In this document: piece after piece, positions 11,645 through 21,155 of the stretch | Numbering within the stretch: the stretch's first letter is position 1 | Layout: each line of letters starts with the position of its first letter | Source: Nemophila menziesii | Lineage: Eukaryota; Streptophyta; Magnoliopsida; Boraginales; Hydrophyllaceae | Reading direction: 5' to 3' | Length of the DNA stretch: 64,000 nucleotides | Assembly (NCBI GenBank): GCA_029959085.1 | Contig: JARWIR010000017.1 | Coordinates: 21,813,507-21,877,506 of the forward strand | The notes under the pieces: model-generated | Told to the model about the DNA's origin: nothing | What the model saw: the letters and a program-made list of their open reading frames with translations, nothing else | Database searches by the model: none | Translations under genes and position numbers: made by a program

Positions 11645-11661
11645 CGTCGTTAAGCTCGACG
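11645..11661 (-). other. Post-pol hairpin of E1
   Basis: CGTCG-AGCTTAA-CGACG on the minus strand, starting about 15 nt after the pol stop codon and followed by TTAAACAAAAG. The same structure follows pol in R1 and E2 and the coding region of E3, with a compensated stem change in E2. Confidence 0.75.
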
Positions 11662-11676
11662 GGTTACCTCACGCTT

Positions 11677-14600
11677 CTAAGGATTCTCGAGGAGATACAT
11701 GACCTCCCCGGGATGTGGATCTTCCGCGCGATTGGTATCTTCACCTCCATGGTATATCTTTAGTCTGTGACCGTTAACCATAAAGGTACGGTTCTCTAGC
11801 GGATGTTCTATTTCTATCGCCCCATGAGGTGTAACTTTGGTCACAATGTATGGACCTGACCACTTAGATCTTAACTTGCCCGGAAAATTGCTGAACTTTG
11901 AATTATACTTTAATACTTTTTGCCCCACTTCAAAGTTCTTCGGACGAATCCGATTGTCATGCCATTTCTTTGTATTTTCTTTGTAAAGTTTAGCATTTTC
12001 ATAAGCATGCAATCGGAATTCGTCAAGTTCATTAAGCTTCATCATACGATTCTTTCCGGCTAAGATAGGATCTAAGTTCAACTGCGCAATTGCCCAATAG
12101 GCACCCATTTCAAGCTCTAAAGGTAAGTGACAAGCCTTACCATACACCATACGATAAGGAGATGCACCCACGGGAGTCTTAAACGCAGTACGATAGGCCC
12201 ACAACGCATCATTTAACTTCATTGACCAATCTTTTCTTGTAGGACCAACGGTTTTCTCTAGGATTGACTTGACTTCACGGTTCGAAACCTCAGCTCGACC
12301 ATTGGATTGTGGATGGTATGCAGTAGATACACGGTGTCTGACTCCATATTTCTCTAGAATAGTCTTCAGATATCTATTAACGAAATGGGTACCTCCATCG
12401 CTAATAATCACTCTAGGTGTGCCATGTCTAGTGAAGATATGTGATTTCAAGAACTTAATCACCACTCGTGAATCGTTGGTAGGTAAAGCCACCGCTTCTA
12501 CCCACTTAGAAACATAATCAACAGCTAATAGTATATAAAGGTTACCATTTGAAGGAACGAAGGGACCCATGAAGTCTATGCCCCAAACATCGAATATCTC
12601 AACCTCTAATACATTATTACGTGGCATCTCATCCCTCTTGGATATGTTTCCGGTAAACTGGCATCTCGAACATCTCTTGACATATTCATGACAATCTTTA
12701 ATAACAGAAGGCCAGTAAAAACCTGATTGGAATACCTTAGCAGCAGTTCTATCTCCCTTGAAATGTCCTCCATATAATGAATCATGGCACCCAGCTATAA
12801 TGGCTTGTGTTTCTTCCCTCGCTACACATCTTCGTATCATTTGATCAGCACAAACTTTGTAGAGGAAAGGATCCTCCCAAAAGAACTGTCTAGCACGATG
12901 AGCTAATCTCTTTCTTTCTTGATAGGTAGAACCTTCAGGGAAAACACCACTCACCACTAAATTAGCTATATCTGCATACCACGGAGCTTCATAATCTCGA
13001 ACAACGAACAAATTCTCATCAGGAAACTCTTCTCTAACTGCTTCAGTACCACTATTCATCTCTGAACCCTCTAAACGCGATAGATGATCTGCAACCTGAT
13101 TCTCACAACCCTTTCTATCTTTGATCTCTAAATCGAACTCTTGAAGCAATAACACCCATCTGATTAACCTTGGTTTCGCATCTTTCTTCTCCATAAGAAA
13201 TCTGATCGCGGAATGATCTGTATAAACAATAACTTTTGCTCCAAGAAGATAAGAGCGAAATTTATCAAACGAATAGACAACTGCTAGCAACTCTTTTTCT
13301 GTAACTGTGTAATTAATCTGAGCACCACTAAAAGTTTTACTAGCATAGTAAATCGAATGAAAAACCTTCTCTCTTCTTTGTCCTAATACAGCTCCCATAC
13401 ACAAATCACTCGCATCACACATAACTTCAAACGGTAAATTCCAATCTGGAGGTAACACTATAGGAGCAGAAATGAGTTTTTCCTTGATTGCTTTGAAGGC
13501 CGCTAAACAAGCTTCATCAAAAAGGAATTTGCAATCCTTTTCGAGTAAGTTGCATAACGGTTTAGCAATCTTAGAAAAATCCTTAATAAAACGCCTATAA
13601 AAACCAGCATGGCCAAGAAAACTCCTTACCCCTTTAACAGAAACAGGAGGGGGAAGAGTTTTAATTACCTCTATCTTTGCTCTATCAACCTCTAAACCAG
13701 CACTCGAAACTTTGTGACCCAGAACAATACCTTCGCGAACCATGAAATGACACTTCTCCCAGTTGAGCACCAAATCTGTTTCCTTGCATCTCACTAACAC
13801 TTTCTCCAAGTTATCTAAACATATATCAAAATCATCACCAAACACGGAGAAATCGTCCATAAACACTTCAAGGAAATTATCTATCATGTCCCAGAAGATA
13901 GCCATCATACACCTTTGAAAAGTAGCGGGAGCATTACACAACCCAAATGGCATTCTGCGATATGCAAAAGTACCAAATGGACATGTAAAGGTAGTCTTAT
14001 GTTGATCTTCTGGAGCCACGTAAATCTGATTGTACCCAGAGTAACCATCCAAGAAGCAATAGTACTCTCTTCCGGCTAGTTTATCTAACATTTGATCGAT
14101 GAAGGGTAAAGGGAAATGATCTTTTCTGGTGGCCTTGTTCAGCTTTCTGTAATCCATGCAAACTCTCCATCCAACTACCGTTCTTGAAGGAATCGCCTCA
14201 TTTTTATCATTAAGAATTGTTGTTATTCCTCCCTTCTTCGGTACACACTGAACTGGGCTCACCCATTCACTACTCGAAATGGGATAGATAATCCCCGCAT
14301 CTAAAAGCTTAATCACCTCCTTCTTCACCACATCCTTCATGGCTGGCATTAATCTTCTCTGACCTTCAACTGAGCGTGCATTAACATCTTCTAGTATGAT
14401 TTTGTGTTGACAATAGGATGGACTAATGCCTTTGATGTCAGCAATTGTCCAACCTATTGCTTCTTTGTTGGCTCTTAACACACGCAACAGTTTATCTTCT
14501 TGAGGACCTGTTAAATTAGCTGAAACAATAACAGGTAGAGTTTCATTAGTACCCAAATAAGCATACCTCAAGTGTGCTGGCAATGGTTTTTCTTCCAACT

Positions 14601-14829
14601 CCGGAGGGAATTCAATTGAAGGTTTCTTTTTAGGAATAATCTCCCCCGGTTCTCTCACAGGTTCATAGGCAAGACGCCTATATTTCGGATTTTCAGAATT
14701 GAGAGCTGCCACTGTTTCTGTAAGCTCCTCCATCATCTCAGGTGAATCTAATGTCAAAGCAGCCTGCAAGATATCATCAAAATTTAAACAATTAAATACC
14801 TCTTGCGATGCTTGCTCTACTACATCCAT
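11677..14829 (-). CDS. pol: E1 pol: reverse transcriptase, RNase H, integrase (1,050 aa)
   Basis: This is a full-length Ty3/gypsy pol without protease. Approximate residues: a linker at 1-150; RT with the [16 protein letters not shown] and VPKKGG blocks and catalytic FMDD near 321-324; RNase H starting near 470 (MCDASD, then YTDHSAI and ADHLSR); integrase HHCC zinc-binding region near 683-730; catalytic D in DFMGP (about 750), D in SDGGTHF (about 810) and E in [10 protein letters not shown] (about 846); and a C-terminal GPYIVTKV module. Sequence and tRNA-Asp-type primer site place it with Athila. It is in the same frame as gag-pro, separated by one TAA and four codons, so expression may need readthrough, or this copy may carry one nonsense mutation. 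R1 reads through at the same point. The annotated ATG is simply the first after the stop. Confidence 0.95.
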   Translation of the reverse strand: MDVVEQASQEVFNCLNFDDILQAALTLDSPEMMEELTETVAALNSENPKYRRLAYEPVREPGEIIPKKKPSIEFPPELEEKPLPAHLRYAYLGTNETLPVIVSANLTGPQEDKLLRVLRANKEAIGWTIADIKGISPSYCQHKIILEDVNARSVEGQRRLMPAMKDVVKKEVIKLLDAGIIYPISSSEWVSPVQCVPKKGGITTILNDKNEAIPSRTVVGWRVCMDYRKLNKATRKDHFPLPFIDQMLDKLAGREYYCFLDGYSGYNQIYVAPEDQHKTTFTCPFGTFAYRRMPFGLCNAPATFQRCMMAIFWDMIDNFLEVFMDDFSVFGDDFDICLDNLEKVLVRCKETDLVLNWEKCHFMVREGIVLGHKVSSAGLEVDRAKIEVIKTLPPPVSVKGVRSFLGHAGFYRRFIKDFSKIAKPLCNLLEKDCKFLFDEACLAAFKAIKEKLISAPIVLPPDWNLPFEVMCDASDLCMGAVLGQRREKVFHSIYYASKTFSGAQINYTVTEKELLAVVYSFDKFRSYLLGAKVIVYTDHSAIRFLMEKKDAKPRLIRWVLLLQEFDLEIKDRKGCENQVADHLSRLEGSEMNSGTEAVREEFPDENLFVVRDYEAPWYADIANLVVSGVFPEGSTYQERKRLAHRARQFFWEDPFLYKVCADQMIRRCVAREETQAIIAGCHDSLYGGHFKGDRTAAKVFQSGFYWPSVIKDCHEYVKRCSRCQFTGNISKRDEMPRNNVLEVEIFDVWGIDFMGPFVPSNGNLYILLAVDYVSKWVEAVALPTNDSRVVIKFLKSHIFTRHGTPRVIISDGGTHFVNRYLKTILEKYGVRHRVSTAYHPQSNGRAEVSNREVKSILEKTVGPTRKDWSMKLNDALWAYRTAFKTPVGASPYRMVYGKACHLPLELEMGAYWAIAQLNLDPILAGKNRMMKLNELDEFRLHAYENAKLYKENTKKWHDNRIRPKNFEVGQKVLKYNSKFSNFPGKLRSKWSGPYIVTKVTPHGAIEIEHPLENRTFMVNGHRLKIYHGGEDTNRAEDPHPGEVMYLLENP

Positions 14830-14841
14830 TCTGAAGCAATC

Positions 14842-17352
14842 TTACTGAGAATCTGGGAATTTCATGGCTCGAAATACATTGAATTTCACTTCCTCATCTT
14901 GTATCCTCATTGTTAATTCGCCATTCTCTACATCGATCAATGTCCTCCCTGTAGCTAGGAAGGGTCTACCCAAAATAATGGGGACATTTCTATCTGCATT
15001 GTATTCAAGAATTACGAAATCAACAGGAAATATAAGTGTACCTGCCTTAACAAGGACATCCTCAATACGGCCTTCAGGATGAGCAAGAGACCTGTCCGCC
15101 ATTTGTAAGACCATAGAGGTAGGTCTTGCGTTTCCAATTTTAAGCTTATCAAAGACTGACTTGGGCATCAAGTTGATGCTTGCCCCCAAATCGCATAGTG
15201 CCTTTCCCTTCCATTCTTCTCCAATTGATATGGGAATCGTGAAACTTCCCGGATCAACTAACTTCGGAGGTAATTTGCTCTGGCAAATCGCACTACACTC
15301 TTCCGGAAGGCCAATCATCTCATTATCACAGTAGGGCCTTTTATTAGTGAGGGCCCTCTTCAAAAACTTCGTATACTTAGGAATATCTCGAATTGCCTCA
15401 AGTAACGGAATATTAATACTCAAACCCCTCACTCTATTGAAGAATTTCTGAAAATCACCCATATCACCCTTTTTCTGAACTCGCGATGGAAACGGTGGTG
15501 GAGGGCGATTGCTTACAATTTCATCTCTCTTTTTCGGAATTTCTCTTGGTCTTTCTATCTCTTCTACCTCACTATCTTTCTCATTCTCTCTCTCCTTCTC
15601 AACCACTTCCTTTTCTTTTCTTGGAACTTCTTTCTCTTTCATAACAGGAAAAGGAGGTGGAAGGAGGTTCTTACCACTTCTTAATGTAACAGCCTTGCAA
15701 TCTTCACGTTGTGTTGGATTTTCCGTATCGCTTGGAAGTTGTCCTTGTGGACGTTGATTGAGCTGTTTACTAATTTGACTCAGCTGATTCTGGAACATCT
15801 TCATATTTGCTTCAGCTGCATTTTGTCTTTCTATTGCAGCGTTCTGACGTTCTATTGCTGCGTTCTGACGTTCCATCGCTTGTGCTTGTAGAGCAATCAA
15901 ATTTTCAACAGTTTTCTGAAGGGTGAGTACCCCTTCTTGTGGATGTGCAGGTAAAGCTTTCTGGTTTAGCGTTTCATCGTAAGTATTCTGAGGAGCTTGT
16001 CTTGGTACATAAGTATTCTGATTCTGTCCTCCTTGATAATTGTTTTGTGGTCTAGGATTATAGTTATTACCTTGGGGACGCGGCTGATACGCATATGTAG
16101 GATTGGCTGCCCCATTAGGATTCGAATATTGAAACCCAGGATGGTTTCTGTTAGGTTGATATCCATTACCACTCGAATTAAAATTACCTCTGTTGGACAT
16201 AAACATCACTGATTCTTGATTATTCGGACAATTCTCTTCATCATGATCATCAACTCTACAAATTGAACACATATAAACCTCTTGTGCAGCTTGCACAGCT
16301 ACTTTCTTACCCGAAAATCCTTCTTTTACAGCTAACGTAAGCTGCTTCAATTGTTGTTCCAAAGTGTTTTGAATCTTCGTTTCAAAGGTAGCAAATTTCT
16401 CTTCTATGTCAACATTATTAACACCCTTAACAGGTGTTCTCACTGATTTCCAACCAACTTCGTTCTTGACTGTTCGTTCTAAAATAACTTTGGCATGAGC
16501 TGGTTGAACTTGAAGGAAACCTGCACCACATAACGTATCTAACTTTTCTCTCGAATTCCCATCAAGGCCTCTATAAAAGATCTTAAGTTGTTGTTGTTCT
16601 GAATAGCCGTGATTGGGAACCTTACGCAAACACATCTGAAATCTTGTCCAACTCCTACCCACAGTTTCCTCATACTCTTGACGGAATTGTGTCAATTCTA
16701 GTTCAGCATCTAACCTCATGTTACTTGGGTAATACCTGTCAAAGAAAGCAATTTCTAATTGGTCCCAATTAGTAATCCTCGTAGGATCTTGCGTATCGTG
16801 CCATTCACTTGCTTCCTCAGTAACAAAGAACTTAAAAGCAGCAAAATACATCTGTTCTCTCGAAACACCTTGTGTGATATAAGAATCACATATCTGTTTG
16901 AATTTCTGTACTGCCCTAAGAGGATCTTCTGATGGTCTACCACGAAAATTACCAAAATTCTGGAACTGAGCTAACATACCCGAATCTGGACGGAAACGCG
17001 GAACATTAATATCTGGAGCACCTACTCCTATAGCTGGAGCACGGAATGGAACTTCTGGAGGACCATTAGTAAACCACGGATCATGATTCATCACTATCTG
17101 GACTGGAGGATTAGGATTTTGTGGTTGAACTTGAGGAATAACGCCTGGAGCTAAAGGTTGGCCATTAGCATCTAACTGGCCTTGTCCATTCTGTTGACCT
17201 TGAATAATGATATTCTCCATTCTGTTACTTAATTCTTCTACTTCTAAAGCTTCTCGTTCTCTTCTTCTTCTGTTCGCAAGTCTGATCAACGATTCTGGAT
17301 TACTAAGGATCGGAGGTGTTGGCTCTAGATCCTTGAATAGCCTTCTTCGCAT
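14842..17352 (-). CDS. gag: E1 gag-protease (836 aa)
   Basis: Gag makes the virus-like particle and protease cleaves the polyprotein. Capsid blocks AVQKFKQICDSYI, ASEWHD and FFDRYYPSNMR lie around residues 140-230. One CX2CX4HX4C zinc knuckle (CSIC...H...C) lies near 365-380, followed by an Asn/Gln/Pro-rich tail. A 7-residue unit (AIERQNA) is repeated three times near 505-525. The protease has CDLGASINLMP, the plant DLGA variant of DTGA, and the flap-side motif ILGRPFLATG. The ORF ends KFPDSQ then TAA. The ATG at 17,352 gives a leader of about 110 nt after the primer site. Confidence 0.93.
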   Translation of the reverse strand: MRRRLFKDLEPTPPILSNPESLIRLANRRRREREALEVEELSNRMENIIIQGQQNGQGQLDANGQPLAPGVIPQVQPQNPNPPVQIVMNHDPWFTNGPPEVPFRAPAIGVGAPDINVPRFRPDSGMLAQFQNFGNFRGRPSEDPLRAVQKFKQICDSYITQGVSREQMYFAAFKFFVTEEASEWHDTQDPTRITNWDQLEIAFFDRYYPSNMRLDAELELTQFRQEYEETVGRSWTRFQMCLRKVPNHGYSEQQQLKIFYRGLDGNSREKLDTLCGAGFLQVQPAHAKVILERTVKNEVGWKSVRTPVKGVNNVDIEEKFATFETKIQNTLEQQLKQLTLAVKEGFSGKKVAVQAAQEVYMCSICRVDDHDEENCPNNQESVMFMSNRGNFNSSGNGYQPNRNHPGFQYSNPNGAANPTYAYQPRPQGNNYNPRPQNNYQGGQNQNTYVPRQAPQNTYDETLNQKALPAHPQEGVLTLQKTVENLIALQAQAMERQNAAIERQNAAIERQNAAEANMKMFQNQLSQISKQLNQRPQGQLPSDTENPTQREDCKAVTLRSGKNLLPPPFPVMKEKEVPRKEKEVVEKERENEKDSEVEEIERPREIPKKRDEIVSNRPPPPFPSRVQKKGDMGDFQKFFNRVRGLSINIPLLEAIRDIPKYTKFLKRALTNKRPYCDNEMIGLPEECSAICQSKLPPKLVDPGSFTIPISIGEEWKGKALCDLGASINLMPKSVFDKLKIGNARPTSMVLQMADRSLAHPEGRIEDVLVKAGTLIFPVDFVILEYNADRNVPIILGRPFLATGRTLIDVENGELTMRIQDEEVKFNVFRAMKFPDSQ

Positions 17353-17463
17353 ACACCAAACCTAAAAACCTGAAAAAGCTAACAAACAAAAAGCGTAAAA
17401 CTGATAAAATAAAATAAATGCACTTATCACTAAAGGATAAACACCGTGGTCACACGCTACCGT

Positions 17464-17480
17464 CCCCGGCAGCGGCGCCA
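17464..17480 (-). other. E1 primer-binding site (tRNA-Asp type)
   Basis: TGGCGCCGCTGCCGGGG on the minus strand. It matches the complement of the plant tRNA-Asp 3' end, recalled from general knowledge, except for one base. E2 and E3 have the identical site. It is the last E1-specific sequence: the adjoining AAAACTTG is shared with the LINE at 2848. Confidence 0.9.
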
Positions 17481-20400
17481 AAAACTTGCCGTTCAAGGTA
17501 AGCATTAGGGGTATGCACAAACATATAATAATACGAATCTAAACTATCATTAATTTTAACAGTAATATAGTAGGGGCAGGAGTCCAAAATACAGACCGAG
17601 ACCTTCAAGTCCCACATCAATACATATATATATATATATATAATTAGAGTTAACATAATATGAGAAGAAATGTAATATCATGATTAAAACAAAAATATAA
17701 AAAAAAAATTTATATATATAAATTATAAATAGATGTCAATAAGAAATAATGGAGAAGACAAATAAGATTTTTAGATAATAATTAAGCAGGTTTTTATAAA
17801 GACGGGATATTATAGCTATTTTGGGTAGAAGAACGACCCCTAAATATTTATTCGCGATAGCCTCTTTTAAGATGATATCCTTAACTCTATTTTGAATTAT
17901 TCAGTAATATATTTAATTCGATGATTTTGGATTCTGTCTTTTATTATTTATCTGAATTATATTGTCTCGTTACTATTGGATTAATTGTATTATTTCGTTG
18001 TCACATGATTAATTGTATGACTGGAATAGCACGACCTACTACGCCGTCTATCCATTAATTGTTAATTGTTATCATGTTGAATCGACCGACTTTGTCATTT
18101 CATATTTGATATTTGATATCTATCGGTCGATTGTTTGACATGATACAATCGTGTTACACTAGGCGGCAACGGGGTTGCCAGAGTTTACACGACTATCATG
18201 ATCTACTCCCACCTGGCGCATGTGACGGAGAGTTCCTTGGCCAGTGGGTCGTAGGTTTGGTTTACCCGGGTTATTACCAATTGTAGTGATAAGGGATCGT
18301 GAGTTGCGGCAGGAGTCATAAGGGAAAGACCACAATATCCCTTGCAACGTGTTTATTATTTGCTATTGCATATGACATTATAGGCCGTATGGGCTGCCTA
18401 GTTGGCTATATACACTTTGTCTGATTATGCAGTATAGTGGGTATGATCAATCAGTTTATCAGTATTATACAGTATAGTGGTGCAGCACGTGAAGATCCTA
18501 TTCGAGCCATGTACAAATTTATGCAAATATGTGATGCATATGTCACTTCTAGAGTAACCCATGAACAAATGTACTTTGCGATGTTCTCATTTTTCCTCAC
18601 CGGAGGAGCTAGTGAATGGTATGATCAACAAAAACATGATGAAATCTTAACTTCGGAACAACTCCAAACTACGTTCTATGATAGGTATTATCCTCAAAGT
18701 GTCAGACTTAGTGGCCAACTTGATTTAGCAGGTTCCCGTCAAGAACAACGAGATGTTGTAGGAGTCGCTTGGAATCGTTTCCAATCCTTATTACGAAAAT
18801 TCCCATTACATGGGTACTCAAATGAACTACAACATGGAATATTTTATCGAAGTTTAGATGAAGCCTCCAAAGAGAAAGTAGATACTACGTTTCAGGGTGG
18901 TTTCATGATGGTCTATGTTAATTATGCTTTAGCTATTATGGATAGAATCATGAAGAATGAGATGAGTTGGAAACCTTCAAGAACACTGTTGGAATTTCAG
19001 AAAAATGTACTTTGAATGTAGACGCAGAAACAACCTTGAACGCTAAGAGTGTCTAATAATCAAGCTATTGTGAATGTGGTACAAGAACAAGAGATATGTC
19101 CTAGTTGTGGGGCAGTTGATCATAGTTGGGAAGAATGTGCTAGTAACCCAGAATTTGTGTGTTTCGTCAATAATCGAGGTAATAATTATTTAAGTGGTCA
19201 AGGGTATGGTAATCAATATAAGAATCATCCAGGCTTTAAATATTTGAATCCACAAGAGGCTGCTAATCCAGGAAATTATCAATCAAGGCCCCAAGGAAAC
19301 AATTACCAATTCAAGCCACAAAACCAATACCAAGGAATTCAACCTAGAGCCGGTCATGAATCCTATTCCTATACGCTAGCTCAAAAATCACTTCCGTCTC
19401 GACCTCAAGAAGGTGCACTCACCGCAACTGAATTAGCCCTTACCTTGACGCAATACATGACAGCTTCCCAGAGTAAGGCAACCTAAATTGAAGATCATTT
19501 ATCTAGATTCATGGCCACTACATCAGTTAAGGAGAATAAGATTAAAGAGAAATTAAACTCACATTCCGCTTCGTTGAAAATTTTAGAATATCAAATATCA
19601 AAGATCGTTAATACTTTGAGTGTTCGAGGCCAAGGACAACTCTCAAGTGACACAGAGGTTCCTAAACAATTGGTAAGTATTGTAATGCGGTTAGAACGAG
19701 AATAGGTAAGCAATTGTAACAACCACCTTTTCCAGTTATGAAAGAAAAAGAAACAACAGTGACGGAGAAAACGGTGGAAGATGTGGTTGAGAAAGAAAGT
19801 AAACCGGAAGTAGAGGAAGTAGAAGTTGAGAAAAATCCAAAAAAAGCTTAAGAAGAAAAATATAGTAGTAGAAGAGAATCGTCCTCCACCTTTCCTTTCA
19901 AGAGATCGGAAAAAAGGAGATATGGCGGACTATCGGAAATTCATAAATGTGGTAAGCAATCTTAATATTAATGTACCATTATTGGATACTATTAGAGATG
20001 TGTCAAAATACGTTAAATTCTTGAAAAGAGCCATCTACAATAAGCGTCCATAATTGGAGAATGAGATTATTGGTTTACCTGAGGAATGTAGTGCGATTTG
20101 TCAAAGTAAGCTACCACCTAAATTGCTTGATCCCGATAGTTTTACAATCCCTATTTCTATTGGGGATGAGTGGAGAGGAAAATCATGTGTGACTTGGGTG
20201 CGAGTATTAATATCATGCCTAAGTTAATTTTTGAAAAGTTGAAGATAGGAAACATAAGACCTACCTCTGTGGTCTTGCAAATGGCTGATAGATCCCTCAC
20301 ATATCCGGAGGGATGCATAGAAGATGTCCTCGTTAAGGCATATAGTTAAATTTTTCCCGTTGATTTTGTTATACTTGAATTCGACGCGGATAGGAATATT

Positions 20401-21155
20401 ATTTTGGGATAGAACATTCCTAGCCATGGGGCATAATCATATTGATGTAAAAAAAGGAGAATTAACCATGCGTATCCAAGACGAGGAGGTTAAGTTCAAT
20501 GTATTCAGGGTAATAAAGTTCCCGGACCCCATGGAGGAGTGTCACCGGGTGGATGTGATTGAACAATCGATGCAAGAGGTATTTAATGATATGAATTTTG
20601 ATGATATCATGCAGTTAGCCCTAGTACTTGACTTACCAGAGATGATGGAAGAGCTTGCCGAAACAGTGGTAGCTCTAAATTTAGAAAAAGCAAAGCCTAG
20701 GCGTCTAGCCTATAAACCGTTACGAGAAGCAGGGAAGATTGAACCTCAAAAGAAACCATCTATTGAATCTCCTCCGAAACTAGAAGGGAAACCACTACCT
20801 TCACATTTGAGGTATGCGTTTTTAGGTACTAATGAAACTTTGCATGTTATTGTGTCAGCTCACTTAACAGGTTCTCAAGAAAATAAAATGTAGTGTGTAC
20901 TCCGAGCTCATAAAGATGGAATTGGATGGACCATTGCTGATATCAAAGGTATTAGTCCATCCGTTTTCTAACACAAAATCATTTTGGATGATAAAAGTGC
21001 ATGCTCAGTTGAAGGTCAATGGAGATTAATGACAGCTATGAAGGAAGTGGTCAAGAAGGAAGTAATAAAACTACTAGGCGCAGGAATCATCTTTCCCATA
21101 GCTAGTAGTTATTGGGTAAGTCTGGTTCAATGCGTACCAAATAAGGGTGGTATTA
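17481..21155. repeat. Right copy of the 3.67-kb duplication, with the empty E1 target site
   Basis: This copy starts at AAAACTTG next to the E1 primer site and is nearly identical to 2848-6519. At TATTA (21,151-21,155) it runs without break into CTACTGTCC of the R1 RT sequence, so it preserves the pre-insertion sequence. A short minus-strand ORF at 17,450-17,656 is a fusion of LINE endonuclease and E1 leader created by the junction, not a gene. Confidence 0.95.

Larger units (their letters stand above)
6520..17480 (-). mobile_element. E1: Athila-like Ty3/gypsy retrotransposon lacking its 5' LTR
   Basis: Minus-strand order is: primer-binding site (17,480-17,464), gag-pro ORF, pol ORF, post-pol hairpin, palindromic repeats with an internal TATA box, accessory ORF, conserved 3' non-coding region, polypurine tract, and a 3' LTR (8078-6520, bounded by TG...CA on its own strand). 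The expected 5' LTR at coordinates above 17,480 is absent; the sequence there is the second copy of the LINE/R1 flank. ORFs are long and almost undamaged, so the insertion is young. Pol and primer-site type match Athila, from knowledge of that lineage. Confidence 0.93.

Noticed and set aside
17450..17656. Small minus-strand ORF joining LINE endonuclease to E1 leader as a new fusion gene
   Set aside because: It arises only from the duplication junction and the AT microsatellite; there is no sign of selection or expression.
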